Source of the DNA: CAIYQJ01 sp963717255 | Lineage (GTDB): Bacteria; Chloroflexota; Limnocylindria; Limnocylindrales; CSP1-4 | Direction: 5' to 3' | Assembly: GCA_963717255.1 (NCBI GenBank) | Contig: CAVQVT010000007.1 | Coordinates: 1-64,000 of the forward strand | DNA length: 64,000 bases | Made by a program: the position numbers and the translations under genes | In this document: positions 26,363 to 35,887 of the stretch, piece by piece | Layout of the letters: every line of letters begins with the position of its first letter | Position numbering within the stretch: position 1 is the first letter of the stretch | The notes under the pieces: model-generated | The model's input: only the letters and a program-made list of their open reading frames with translations | Databases searched by the model: none | What the model was told of the DNA's origin: nothing

Positions 26363-28405
26363 TTGGGCAAGAACGTCGCCGTCTTCGTGGACGTCGCGAA
26401 CATCTTCTACGCAGCCAAGGCCGCGGGTGTGGACGTCGACTATGTCGATCTCCTCAAGCACGCGAGCGTCGGCCGCGATCTCGTGCGCGCCTACGCGTAC
26501 ACGGGCCTCGATCCCGACAACGAGAACCAGCGCAACTTCCACTCGTTCCTCGCCCGCCACGGGTACAAGGTGGTGAGCAAGGACATCCGGAAGTACGGCG
26601 ACGGCAAGGTCAAGGCGAACCTCGACATCGAGCTCGTCGTCGACATGATGAAGACGGCGCGGAACCTGGACATCGCGATCGTCGTGAGCGGCGACGGCGA
26701 CTTCGCCCCCGCCATCCGCGCGGTCCAGGAGATGGGCGTGCGAGTCGAGGTCATCAGCTTCCGCGGGAACACCAGCTCCGACCTCATCGAGGTCGCCGAC
26801 CTCTTCACGGACATCACCCGGATCGCCTCTTCGGACCGCATCGCGGTGAAGGAGCGGGAGGCCGGCGAGGCCGACCTCTCGATGACGGTCGTCCCGGAGA
26901 AGGAGAGCGAGGGGTCAGGGCGCGGTCGTGGGCGCGGCAGAGGCCGGACCATCAAGGCCGTGGAGACCGTGAAGGCCGAGGAGCCGCGCCGCGGGACGCG
27001 GACCCGGAGCCGGGCAGCGGCGAAGCCGGAGCCGGCGGAGACCGTGGACATGCCCGCGGCCGCGGGACGCGGCGCGCTCGTCGCCCTCCCGGGCGAGAGA
27101 CTCTCGAAGGCGGCGGCGCGACCGACTCCCGACGCGGAGATCGAGGAGGAGGAGATCGAGGCTGCCGAGGCCGAGGCCGCCGAGGCCGGGGCGGAGGGCG
27201 CCGGCGATGATGCCGCCGAGGCCGGGCGGCGCCGGCGGCGGCGCCGGGGCGGGCGCGGCCGGGGCCGCGGCCACGAGCGCGGTGAGGCCGAGGGCGTGGA
27301 GGCGCCGCGGACGGTCGCGGACCTCGAGGGCGTCGAGACCATCCACCTCGACGCCGAGGAGGAAGACCGGATCGAGGAAGAGGCCGATGCTCCGGCGCCG
27401 TCGCGTCGGGCGTCGCAGACGTTCGGCTCCATCTGGGACAGCCAGATGGGGATGGCCGGGGCGCCGCGCGTCGAGAGCCTTCCGGCCGCGGCCGACGAGG
27501 AGCTCGACGAGGAAGAGCCTGAGATCCCCGAGTACCTGCTCGCCGAGCGGCGCGGCGGCCGCGCACAGGGCGGCCGCGCGCAGGGCACACGCTCGCAGGG
27601 CGCGCGTGGCGGACGGGCCGGCTACTCCTCGGCGGTGGATCGCGAGCGGTATGGCGCGCGCGGCGGTGGCCGGATGGCCGAGCCGACCCGCAGCGGGCAG
27701 CCCCGGCCGCAGCCCGGCGGCCAGCCGCGGGGCGGCCAGCCCCGGGGCGGTCAACAGCGGCCCGAGCGACCGGAGCGCTCCGCGCGGCCCGAGTACGGCG
27801 CCGCGTTCAGCGACGTCCCGCCGGAGCTCGAGGCGATGCTGCGGGCACAGCTCGCCGCGAAGTCGACGCGGCCCGGCGGACCGGCGGCGGGGACCGCGGC
27901 CGGCGGCGTCGAGAGAGGCGGCGAAGCCGCTCCGACGAGCGGGAGCGGCGGCGGTCGGAGAAGGACCGGAGGGACGGGGGCTCCCGCGGAGGCGGCGTCC
28001 GCGACCGGCGGGCGCGGTCGTGGCGGCGCGAAGGCCGCCGCTGTCGAGCCTGGTACCGCGACTTCCGCGCCGGCCGAGCCGACACCCGAGGTCGCCGCCG
28101 CACCCGCGCCGCGGTCATCCCGTGGCCGGAGGCCGGCCGGCGGGTCGGCGCCCGCGACCGCGGCCGGCTCGGCCGTCGAGCAGGCGGCGCCCACCAGCGG
28201 ACGCGGCCGCGCGAAGGCGCCTGCAGGGGAGGCGGGCGCCGCCCCTGCACCGGAGCAGGCCGCCGCGACCGCGGCGAAGCCCGCGCGCGGCAGGAGGACC
28301 GCCTCGGCGGCCGCACCGGCCGACGCCGCTCCGACCGAGGCCGTCGATGGGGCCGCGAAGCCGAAGCGCGCCCCGCGGACGCGAAAGGCCGAGACCGCGG
28401 GCTGA
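26363..28405 (+). CDS. NYN/LabA-type PIN-like RNase with long RG-rich disordered tail
   Basis: Residues 1-165 form an NYN domain (DUF88): VAVFVDVANIFYAA (D10), KANLDIELVVDMM and IVVSGDGDFAPAI supply the acidic metal-binding residues of a PIN-like ribonuclease. The remaining 515 residues are low complexity, with acidic stretches, RGRGRGRG and RRRRRRGGRGRGRGHERG boxes and a C-terminal series of GRGR/RGRR motifs resembling RGG boxes or AT-hooks. This design, a small nuclease plus a long RNA-binding tail, recalls RNase E-type scaffolds. The start is TTG 26363 preceded by AAGGAG. holB follows 37 nt later. Confidence 0.82.
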   Translation: MGKNVAVFVDVANIFYAAKAAGVDVDYVDLLKHASVGRDLVRAYAYTGLDPDNENQRNFHSFLARHGYKVVSKDIRKYGDGKVKANLDIELVVDMMKTARNLDIAIVVSGDGDFAPAIRAVQEMGVRVEVISFRGNTSSDLIEVADLFTDITRIASSDRIAVKEREAGEADLSMTVVPEKESEGSGRGRGRGRGRTIKAVETVKAEEPRRGTRTRSRAAAKPEPAETVDMPAAAGRGALVALPGERLSKAAARPTPDAEIEEEEIEAAEAEAAEAGAEGAGDDAAEAGRRRRRRRGGRGRGRGHERGEAEGVEAPRTVADLEGVETIHLDAEEEDRIEEEADAPAPSRRASQTFGSIWDSQMGMAGAPRVESLPAAADEELDEEEPEIPEYLLAERRGGRAQGGRAQGTRSQGARGGRAGYSSAVDRERYGARGGGRMAEPTRSGQPRPQPGGQPRGGQPRGGQQRPERPERSARPEYGAAFSDVPPELEAMLRAQLAAKSTRPGGPAAGTAAGGVERGGEAAPTSGSGGGRRRTGGTGAPAEAASATGGRGRGGAKAAAVEPGTATSAPAEPTPEVAAAPAPRSSRGRRPAGGSAPATAAGSAVEQAAPTSGRGRAKAPAGEAGAAPAPEQAAATAAKPARGRRTASAAAPADAAPTEAVDGAAKPKRAPRTRKAETAG

Positions 28406-28442
28406 GGCCGGCGGTCTCTCCGGGGCGGGGTCGGGGCGCGCG

Positions 28443-29912
28443 ATGACGCGCGGCTCGTCCGGGCTCGTCTGGCTGCGGGCAGGACGCCACCGCACGCGCG
28501 GCCACGACGACGCCGTCGCCTCGATCGCGGCGTGGGGGCGGCGCGGCGTCCCGCACGCGATCCTCGTCGCGGGCCCCGCGTCGGTCGGCAAGACGACGCT
28601 CGCGCGCGACCTCGCGGCGGCGCTGCTCTGCACGGCCGGCGCCGCCGAGCCGGTCCCGTGCGGCCGGTGCGGCGCCTGCCTGCGCGTCGCATCCGGCAAC
28701 CACCCGGATCTCCACGTCCTGCGGCCGGCCGGGCCGGGCGGCCAGGTCCGGATCGGCGGCCGTGACGCCGCCGAGCCCGGCGTCCGGGATCTGGTCGTCG
28801 GCCTGGCGCTCAGCGCGGCCGAGGGTGGGGCTCGGGTGGCGATCGTCGAATCCGCGCATCGGATGAACGACGACGCGCAGAACGCCCTCCTGCGGACCCT
28901 GGAGGAGCCACCGCCGGGTGTCGTGATCGTGCTCTGCGCGGACGACGAGGACCGCCTCCTGCCCACGATCCGGTCCCGGTGCGTCCGGATCCGCCTCGGG
29001 CCCGTCTCCTCTCGCTCGATCGAGGGCCTGCTCGGAGAGCTGAGTCTCGCCGACCCCCCGGCCGCCGCCCGGCTCGCGCGTCTTGCGGAGGGCCGACCCG
29101 GCGTCGCGATCGCGCTCGCCCGGCGGCCCGACGCGGTGCGTGGGAGGGAGGAGCTGCTGCGGCATCTCCTCGACCTCACGGACGAAGGACCGGCGGCGCG
29201 GCTCACCGCCGCCCCATCGCTCCTTGCGGCCGCGCGCGGGTCGGCGACCGCGGGCTTCGCGAGCGAGGACGCCGGAGGAGCCGGGGCGGCGGCGGGCGCG
29301 ACCGGAGGGCGGGGACGGTCGAAGGCGGGGCGCGCGACGTCGGTGGCGTCGTTCGGCGGCCCGGCCGGCGCCACGGTGGACGCCGTCGATCCGATGGCCG
29401 CGGGCTCTGCGGGTGTCGCGGCCTTCGCCGCGGCCGTCGGCGGCACCCGGGGGTCGTCGCCGGACGGCGACGATGCGTCGCCCGGCGACGCGGACACAGA
29501 CGCGGCTGGCGATGGTGAGCCGGGCGCGGGGCGCAGGCGCCGTCCGCCTCCCGCCGAGCGACGCGAGGCCGCGCGCGCCCTGATCGACGCATGGCGCGTG
29601 CTGGCGCGAGACCTGGCGGTCGCGGCCGCCGGTGGACGGCGGCAGTTGCGCGACGCCGCGCTCCTGGAGGAGGTCGGCGACGTCGCGGGACGGCTGCCGG
29701 CGGGCTCCGTGGTGGCATTCCTCGCGCGGCTCGAGGCGACGGAGCGGCTCGTCGAGGCGAACGCCGGCCCGGAGCTCGCGATCGACACGCTCCTCCTCGC
29801 CTGGCCACGCGCCGAGGCCGGTCCGGCGGACGCCCGTCGCGCACCCGCCGCGGGAAGCGGGCGTGCGCACGACGCGCAGGCGACCGCGGACGGGCCGGAG
29901 GACGAGGCGTGA
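28443..29912 (+). CDS. holB: DNA polymerase III delta' subunit (clamp loader)
   Basis: Clamp-loader AAA+ subunit. Walker A-like GPASVGKT (44-51), zinc-binding cysteines C63, C73, C76 and C79 in the PCGRCGACL region, and the SRC-type segment LPTIRSRCVRIRL are all typical of delta'/gamma-tau relatives. AHRMNDDAQNALLRTLEEPP is the Walker B region. At 489 residues it is about 130 longer than usual: a Gly/Ala/Asp-rich low-complexity stretch (about 275-375) separates the ATPase from the C-terminal collar domain. Start ATG 28443. The stop overlaps the acylphosphatase GTG. Confidence 0.9.
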   Translation: MTRGSSGLVWLRAGRHRTRGHDDAVASIAAWGRRGVPHAILVAGPASVGKTTLARDLAAALLCTAGAAEPVPCGRCGACLRVASGNHPDLHVLRPAGPGGQVRIGGRDAAEPGVRDLVVGLALSAAEGGARVAIVESAHRMNDDAQNALLRTLEEPPPGVVIVLCADDEDRLLPTIRSRCVRIRLGPVSSRSIEGLLGELSLADPPAAARLARLAEGRPGVAIALARRPDAVRGREELLRHLLDLTDEGPAARLTAAPSLLAAARGSATAGFASEDAGGAGAAAGATGGRGRSKAGRATSVASFGGPAGATVDAVDPMAAGSAGVAAFAAAVGGTRGSSPDGDDASPGDADTDAAGDGEPGAGRRRRPPPAERREAARALIDAWRVLARDLAVAAAGGRRQLRDAALLEEVGDVAGRLPAGSVVAFLARLEATERLVEANAGPELAIDTLLLAWPRAEAGPADARRAPAAGSGRAHDAQATADGPEDEA

Positions 29913-30214
29913 CCGACGGGTCGCGCGGACGCTTCGAGGCGACCATCTCGGGCCGGGTCCAGGGCGTCGGGTTCCGCTGGTTCGTCCTCGACCGGGCGAT
30001 GGACCTGGGCCTCGACGGGTGGGTCGCCAACGCCCCAGACGGCACGGTGGTGTGCGCCGCCGAGGGTGAGCGCGCGTCGCTCGTGGCGCTGGAGACGGCG
30101 CTCCGCTCGGGCCCGTCCGGATCGCGCGTGGACGACCTCCGCATCGTGTGGACCGCCCCGGCCGGGATGGGGGCTGGCTTCCACATCCGGTCGCTGGGCC
30201 ACGGCGGCGACTGA
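29909..30214 (+). CDS. acyP: Acylphosphatase
   Basis: Small hydrolase of carboxyl-phosphate bonds, 101 residues from GTG 29909. The signature GRVQGVGFRWFV carries the catalytic Arg, and GWVANAPDGTV with its conserved Asn completes the active site. C-terminal strand ends FHIRSLG. It overlaps holB by 4 nt (GTGA). Confidence 0.94.
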   Translation: MTDGSRGRFEATISGRVQGVGFRWFVLDRAMDLGLDGWVANAPDGTVVCAAEGERASLVALETALRSGPSGSRVDDLRIVWTAPAGMGAGFHIRSLGHGGD

Positions 30215-30617
30215 CAGGGCCGCAGCGAAGCAGGGGTGCGGGGGCCGGACACGACCCCGCCACGGCGGCTGGACAGCTGAGGCGTGCTCGACGACGAAGG
30301 ACCGGGGGCCGGCCGTCGGGGGCCCAGGTCGGGTTCCTCGCCGGGCATCACCCAGGAGACTCGGATCGAACGCTGCGCCGGTCTTGGGCGGCACATCCAC
30401 GCTCGCGGTGTGAGGGCGGTGTCGCCGGAGCCCACGCTGCGGTGATACGCGGCGATCCGGCCCGTCGGCGCAGTCCGCGGGGTGATGCGCGGCGACGCTG
30501 GCGACCGGGGCGATGGCGTCCGCCCGCCCGGCCGCCCGCTCCGGCCCCGCCGGCGGACGTCGCGAGCCCGTCAGCGAGCCCGGCAGCGCACCTCGCCCGC
30601 GGGCTATCCTCGGCTCC
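30215..30617. other. 403-bp gap with no recognisable gene
   Basis: GC-rich sequence with no convincing coding region on either strand. The only signal I see is TATCCT (30605-30610) 7 nt before the next ATG. Confidence 0.5.
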
Positions 30618-30929
30618 ATGACCTCGCCCGGACCTGCCACCGTCGACGACGCGGTCCGGCTCGCCCTCGACGCCTACGCCGCCCTCCAGTCGGTCGCGGA
30701 GGAGGTCGAGGACGAGTGGATGTACGTCCAGGACCTCACAGCGGTCCACCGCGACCGGCTGGAGTCGATCGCCGCCGAGGACGACGCCCGGGTCATCGAC
30801 CCCGCCGTCTCCGCGGCGGTCGTCGCGGCCTGCGCGGAGATCGCCCGCGTCGCCGACCCCCACCGCGCCATCGACTGGCTCTCGACGTTCCCGAGCATCG
30901 TGGCCGTCGCCCTCGGCCGGGAGCCCTGA
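30618..30929 (+). CDS. Small helical protein, unknown (first of a pair)
   Basis: Acidic, mostly alpha-helical protein of 103 residues with no cysteine, signal or membrane segment. Aromatic/acidic motif EEVEDEWMYVQDL and a C-terminal IDWLSTFPSIVAVAL are the most distinctive parts. TATCCT ends 7 nt before ATG 30618, implying a leaderless transcript that starts this unit. The next gene begins 3 nt after its stop, so the two are expressed together. Confidence 0.6.
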   Translation: MTSPGPATVDDAVRLALDAYAALQSVAEEVEDEWMYVQDLTAVHRDRLESIAAEDDARVIDPAVSAAVVAACAEIARVADPHRAIDWLSTFPSIVAVALGREP

Positions 30930-30932
30930 CCG

Positions 30933-31628
30933 GTGCGCTTCCAGGACGCGGCGAAGGACGCCCGGGCGGTCGTCTATGCGGGGATCCAGGCCGATGTGCT
31001 CGTGGGCGCGGTCGCCGACGCGCTGTGCGACGCACCGCCGTCCGTCCGCCTCCTCGCCCGCGCCGTCATGAACGGCGAGAGCGAGGACGAGGCGACGTGG
31101 CGGACGATCTTCCCGACGCTGCTGGGCCCTCCCGCCGACCCCGCGGTCCGGGCGGCCGCCGAGGCGGTCCTGCCACACGCGCTCCGTGTCGCCGCGAAGG
31201 GGACGTCGGTCCGCGACCAGTTCCGCGGGGCGATCGTGGAGGAGCTCACCGCGCGCCTCCTGGCGCGGCGCTCCGGGTCCGTGAAGCGGGAGCGGCGCGT
31301 CCTGTTCGACGGCGTCCCGGCCGAGATCCACCCGTACGACGTCACGGTGGAGGAGGCCGGGCGACCGGAGGTGTACGACTGCAAGTGGGGGGCGCGGGGC
31401 ATCAACGACGACGTCCTCCACCAGCTCGACGACGCGCGCCGCCATGCCGCGGAGGACGAAGTGCGGCTGCCCGTGTCGCTCGTGGTGTTCGACACGTCCC
31501 GCAGTTGCGCGGTCCGGCTCGACCGGACGTACGCGCCGCGGGACGGGACGACCGTCCTGACGCTCGAGACGGTGGACGGCCTCGCGCACGGCGCGCCGGC
31601 GCCGGGTGGACCGGGGTCCGGCGCGTGA
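30933..31628 (+). CDS. PD-(D/E)xK-like protein, unknown (second of a pair)
   Basis: 231 residues. A helical N-terminal half precedes a region with the order of a PD-(D/E)xK nuclease: E103/E104 in a helix, D136 in IHPYDVTV, and D149-x-K151 in VYDCKWGARG, followed by a predicted helix DDVLHQLDDARRHA. No known family name comes to mind. Starts at GTG 30933 right after the small helical protein and overlaps the thioesterase start by 4 nt. Could act on nucleic acid, or could be a structural relic of the fold. Confidence 0.6.
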   Translation: MRFQDAAKDARAVVYAGIQADVLVGAVADALCDAPPSVRLLARAVMNGESEDEATWRTIFPTLLGPPADPAVRAAAEAVLPHALRVAAKGTSVRDQFRGAIVEELTARLLARRSGSVKRERRVLFDGVPAEIHPYDVTVEEAGRPEVYDCKWGARGINDDVLHQLDDARRHAAEDEVRLPVSLVVFDTSRSCAVRLDRTYAPRDGTTVLTLETVDGLAHGAPAPGGPGSGA

Positions 31629-32413
31629 CGAGCAGGGCCGAGCGGGCCGGGCCCGCGCCGACGCCGGAGGACGTCCCCCGCCTTGCCGCCGAGTACCGGG
31701 TCCGGTTCGACGAGGCGGGCCCGGACGGGCTCATGCGCGGCTCGACGCTGCTCGGGATCGTCCAGGACATCGCGTGGCGACATTCCGAGGCGCTGGGCCT
31801 GACCCGGGGGTGGTACGAGGAGCGTGGTCTCCTGTGGCTCGTCCGGTCGGTCGAGGTGCGGTACCTCGCGCCGGTCGCGCAGGGTGACACGATCAGGGCG
31901 GAGACGATGATCGATGGCTGGCGGCGGGTGCTCGCGCGCCGGCTCACGCGCCTCACGACCCCCGATGGGTCCCCCGTGGCGACGGTCGCGACCGACTGGG
32001 TCATGACGTCGGTCGAGGCCGGCGGGCCGACACGGATCGCCGACGAGATCATCGCGCGCTTCGCAGGGGCCGGCCCCTTCGAGCCCGTGCGGGTGGACCG
32101 GGGCGAGCCGCCGGCCGACGCGGCGGCCATCGTGGCCATCGTCGGGCTGCGCGACCTCGACCCGGTCGGCCACATGAACAACAGCGTCTACCTGGACCTG
32201 CTCGACGAGTCGGTCGCGGCCGCGGGCCGCGACCTGCGGGGGACGTTCCCGCGGCGAGCCGCGCTGGAGTACGTCGACGCGGCGCGGGCGGGCGAGACGC
32301 TCACGGCGCGGGCCTGGAGGACCGCCGACGGCTGGGGCCATCGCCTGGAGCGGGCGGCGGACGGGGCCACGCTGGTCCGCGGGATGACCGCGGGGGGAGC
32401 CGGACCCGGCTGA
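31625..32413 (+). CDS. Acyl-ACP thioesterase (double hot-dog)
   Basis: Two tandem hot-dog domains in 262 residues. The first begins YRVRFDEAGPDGLMRGSTLLGIVQDIAWRHSE. The second contains the motif VGHMNNSVYLDLLDE, where the Asn and His of GHMNN are the catalytic residues of FatA/FatB-like enzymes. It releases fatty acids from acyl carrier protein; a role in lipid tailoring fits the FabL-like reductase elsewhere in the window. Start GTG 31625 overlaps the preceding stop. Confidence 0.85.
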   Translation: MTSRAERAGPAPTPEDVPRLAAEYRVRFDEAGPDGLMRGSTLLGIVQDIAWRHSEALGLTRGWYEERGLLWLVRSVEVRYLAPVAQGDTIRAETMIDGWRRVLARRLTRLTTPDGSPVATVATDWVMTSVEAGGPTRIADEIIARFAGAGPFEPVRVDRGEPPADAAAIVAIVGLRDLDPVGHMNNSVYLDLLDESVAAAGRDLRGTFPRRAALEYVDAARAGETLTARAWRTADGWGHRLERAADGATLVRGMTAGGAGPG

Positions 32414-32454
32414 CGGGTCCAGGGCGCCCACGACCGCGAGACCCGGCACCCGAC

Positions 32455-32476
32455 CGCCCGCCGGCTTCGGCGGGCG
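32455..32476. terminator. Bidirectional hairpin between convergent genes
   Basis: A 9-bp perfect stem (arm CGCCCGCCG, 32455-32463) with a GCTT loop lies between the convergent thioesterase and P-type ATPase genes. No U-tract follows on either side, so termination strength is uncertain. Confidence 0.55.
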
Positions 32477-32553
32477 ACCGGCACGATCGCGGAGGCGCCG
32501 CGATCGCCGGCGCCGCGGCCCCCGGGTCGCGGCCGGCCGGCCGTCTCCAGCGG

Positions 32554-34918
32554 TCAGGCGGCCGTCGGGAGGTCCGGGCGGGGCAGGTGCGCGGGACTCT
32601 CGCCGGCCGGGTGCTCGTCTCCGAGCCCCAGGTAGAGCTCCTCCTCCTGCGCCATGTGCAGCTGGAGGATCGCGTGGAGCCCATAGAGGACGCGGCGCAG
32701 GTCCGGCAGATCGTCTCGCGTCGGGCCGGACGCGGGCAGCTCGTCCACGAGCCGGGCGTAGAGGCGGGCGAGGTGGAAGATCTCGCGGTGGGTGCGGTGG
32801 AGCGCCGCCGTGGCATCGTCGTTCCCGATCGCCTTGGCGAGCATCGGGAAGACCGACCGGTCCTCGAGCTCCTCGTGCGGGACGAGGTCGCGGGTCAGGA
32901 AGGAGCTGATCGCCCGGAGCTCCTCGCCGGCGACACCGGGCTCCACGACGTCCAGGCGGTCGGCGACGGTCCGGATCCGCCCGATGTGGGGCGCGAGCTC
33001 GCGGTGCTCGTGACGCAGGCTCGCGCTCGTCTCCGTCCAGCCCGGGACGGTCACCTTCTGCTCTGTCCCGCCGCGCAGCGCCCGGAGGGCGTTGAGGATG
33101 ACGGCGACGTCGATGAACTCCTGGATGATCGCGCCCGCGACCGGCGGCAGGAATCCGAAGGCCGCGAACCCCATGGCGACGAGCGACATCCCCATCCCGG
33201 CGATGACGCTCTGGACGGCGATCGAGCGGGAGCGATGCGCGAGGCGGATGGCCTCGGCGAGGCGGTCGAGCCGGTCCACGACGATGACGACGTCGGCGGC
33301 CTCGGACGAGGCCGTGGCCCCCCGCGCGCCCATGGCGACACCCACGTCCGCGAGCGCGAGGGCGGGCGCGTCGTTGATCCCGTCGCCCACCATGACGACC
33401 GGTGAGGTGGCGTCGGCGCGTTCGGTGCGGACGGCCTCCACCTTGTCGCCCGGGGTCCGCTCGGCGAGGACGGCATCCACGCCGATGGCCGCGCCCACCA
33501 TCTCCGCGACCGAGTAGTGGTCGCCGGTCACCATGACGATCCGCGAGACGCCCGCCCGTCGGAGCGACCGGATCGCGCGCGGGGTGTCCGGCCGGATCGG
33601 GTCGTCGAGGACGAGCGCGCCGACCGCCCGCCCGTCCACGCCGACGAACACGACCGTGGTGCCCTCGATCGCGGTGCGGCGGCGCAGGTCGCGGGCCCAC
33701 CCGGGGAGCGTCGCGTCGGCCGTCGCGAACTCGGCGATCCCGACCGTCACGCGGCGCCCCTCCACGATGCCCTCGATGCCGGCGCCCGCCTTCTCGACCG
33801 CCTGCTCCGGGAACGTGAGCGCGAGCTGGCGCTCGCGCGCCGCGTGCACGATCGCGGCCGCGAGGACGTGCGGCGAGACCTGGTCGAGCGACGCCGCGAG
33901 CCGGAGGACCTCGTCCCCACCCAGCTCCTCGCCGGCCTCGACCGCGGCGAGGTGCGGCCGGCCGGCGGTCAGGGTCCCGGTCTTGTCGAAGAGGAGGACC
34001 TTCGAGCGGGCGAGCGTCTCGAGCGCGCCCCCGCCCTTCACGATGATCCCGCGCCGGGCGGCGCGGCTGATGCCGGCGACGATGGCGATCGGCACGGCGA
34101 GGAGGAGGGGGCACGGCGTCGCGACGACGAGCACGGAGAGCGCCCGGACCGGGTCGCCGGAGACGATCCACGCGACCCCCGCGACCGCCAGGGTCAGCGG
34201 AACGAAGAGCGCGGCGTAGCGGTCGGCCAGGCGGACGGAGGGCGACTTCTCGTCCTGGGCCTGCTTCACGAGCCGGACGATGCCCGCGTACGTGGACGTC
34301 TCCGCTGTTGCCGTCGCGTGCAGATCGAACGGCGAGCCCGCGTTCACGACGCCGCTCGAGACCTGGTCGCCGTCCTCGCGCGTGACGAGGCGCGATTCGC
34401 CGGTCAGCGCCGCCTCGTCGAGGATCGCAGGGTCGCCGACGACGAGGCCGTCGACCGGGACGACCTCGCCGGGCTTCACGAGGAGGAGGTCGCCGGCCGT
34501 CAGCTCGTCGACCGAACGCGTGACGAGCGTCCCATCCTCGTAGCGGTGGGCCACGCGCGGCGCACGCGCCAGCAGCGCCGAGAGCTCCCGACCGGCGCGA
34601 CCCTCCGCGTATGCCTCGAGTGCGGTCCCGGTGGTGAGCATGAGCGCGATGACCGCCCCGGCGAGGTACTCGCCGAGGAGGAGCGCCCCGATGACGGCGA
34701 GGACCGCGATGATGTCCACACCGGCGTGACGGTGGAAGAGGTCGATGGCGATCGTCACGACGAGCCGGATGCCGACTGCGGCCGTGATGGCGGCCCAGAG
34801 GAGGTCGGCCGACCTGCTGGTTCCCGGCGACCGCGAAGACGGCCCCGACGACGAGGGCGAGGATCGCGCCGACGAGGAGGACGCGGTCCACCCATCCCTC
34901 GATGCGGTCGTAGATCAT
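32554..34918 (-). CDS. P1B-type metal ATPase fused to a C-terminal hemerythrin-like domain, frameshifted
   Basis: Metal-exporting P-type ATPase with TGES, transmembrane TPCPLL, phosphorylation motif DKTGTLT, MVTGDHYS and GDGINDAPAL. No N-terminal heavy-metal-binding domain is present. After the last helices (FIDVAVILNALRAL) comes a helical domain of about 150 residues rich in H-x-x-x-E/H pairs (LRHEHREL, VPHEELEDRSVFP, LHRTHREIFHL, LHMAQEEELY), a hemerythrin/HHE di-iron fold. The first two helices (DRVLLVGAILALVVGAVFAVAG and DLLWAAITAAVGIRLVV) lie in different frames; one surplus base near 34801-34820 joins them, giving about 787 residues. Metal specificity (Co, Fe, Zn) cannot be settled from CPL alone. 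Confidence 0.85.
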
Positions 34919-34995
34919 CGGCCGGCCGCCCCGCCGACGAGATAGCGGGCGATGGCGCCGAAGTACCCCCCGGCACCCACGAGGATGAGGGTCAC
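34915..34995 (-). pseudogene. CrcB-like N-terminal remnant, 26 codons
   Basis: The short ORF VTLILVGAGGYFGAIARYLV (then GGAAGR and stop) matches the opening of CrcB/Fluc fluoride channels, whose first helix has the pattern LVGxGGxxGAxxRY. The rest of CrcB is missing. Its stop overlaps the ATG of the P-type ATPase (ATGA). TAGACT ends 6 nt before GTG 34995, so the remnant retains a leaderless promoter that now drives the ATPase by translational coupling. The match is short; a chance hydrophobic leader is possible. Confidence 0.45.
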
Positions 34996-35104
34996 CGAGG
35001 AAGTCTATCGGCGGCGGTCGGCCGGCGCGGAGGGGCGGACGGCAGGGGTGCCGGGGGTGAGAGCGCCCGACGCGTACGCCGCCTGAGCCCGGGACGCCGC
35101 CTGG

Positions 35105-35858
35105 TCACCCTCCGCCGGTCTCCCGGAGGCGCTCGAGCCCGTCGAGGATCAGGTCCAGCCCGAACGCGAAGTCGACCACGGCGTCCCATGGGGCCGTGGT
35201 CACCATCTCGGCCATGGCGCGGAGGCTCGGGTACTCGCCGACGGGCAGGGCCTGCGCGAGGGACCCGGCGGCGGCCGGGGCGGTCTGGGCGTCGAACGGC
35301 CACGCCAGCTCCTGGAGCGTGAAGCCGTACGTGTAGCTGTCCAGCGTCATGATCGCCCGCAGGACCGTCGGCATCGGGAACCCCGCGGCCGAGAGGACGC
35401 CGATCACCGCGTCGAGGTACCGCAGCCGCGCGGGACCGACGCTGACGCGCGACTCGATCAGGGCGCCGGCCCAGGGGTGGAGCAGGAGGACCTCGTGGGC
35501 GGAGGTCGCACTCCGCCGGATCGCCGACTCTCCAGTCGACATCGTCGGACGGCACGTCGAAGTCGCCCGTGATGAGGTCGGCCATGCCGTCGAGGATGTC
35601 GTCCTTGCCGGCCACGTGCTTGTAGAGCGACATCGCCTCGACCCTGAGAGCCTGACCGAGCCGGCGCATCGAGACCGCGTCGAGGCCGCCCTCGTCGGCC
35701 AGGCGGACGGCGGCCTGCAGGACCCGCTCCCGGCTCAGCGGCCGTCGACGGGTGGCGGGCCGTCCGGACGAGGCGGACGGCCGCGCGGTCCGCCGGCCCA
35801 CTCGCGCCGACGTCCCTCGCGTCCCGGGCGCCGTCCCGTCGTCCCTCCCGGCCATCAC
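35105..35858 (-). CDS. TetR-family regulator, frameshifted
   Basis: N-terminal TetR HTH: LSRERVLQAAVRLADEGGLDAVSMRRLGQALRVEAMSLYKHVAGKD. The C-terminal TetR_C_1-type ligand domain (LLLHPWAGALIESR, GPARLRYLDAVIGVL, SYTYGFTLQE, FAFGLDLILDGLERL) lies in another frame. A surplus base near 35526-35533 links DDVDW to ESAIRRSATSAHEV, giving about 250 residues. It starts at GTG 35858 (ATG three nt later) after GGGAGG. A repeat array and a divergent promoter lie immediately upstream, so it probably represses the divergent deazaflavin oxidoreductase and itself. Confidence 0.85.
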
Positions 35859-35887
35859 GTCCCTCCCGGTCGCCGTCCGGCGGCCCC

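Noticed and set aside
30974..34918. 1314-codon minus-strand frame spanning several genes
   Set aside because: Only its first roughly 35 codons (helix 1 of the ATPase) look real; the rest runs antisense to the thioesterase and nuclease-like genes.
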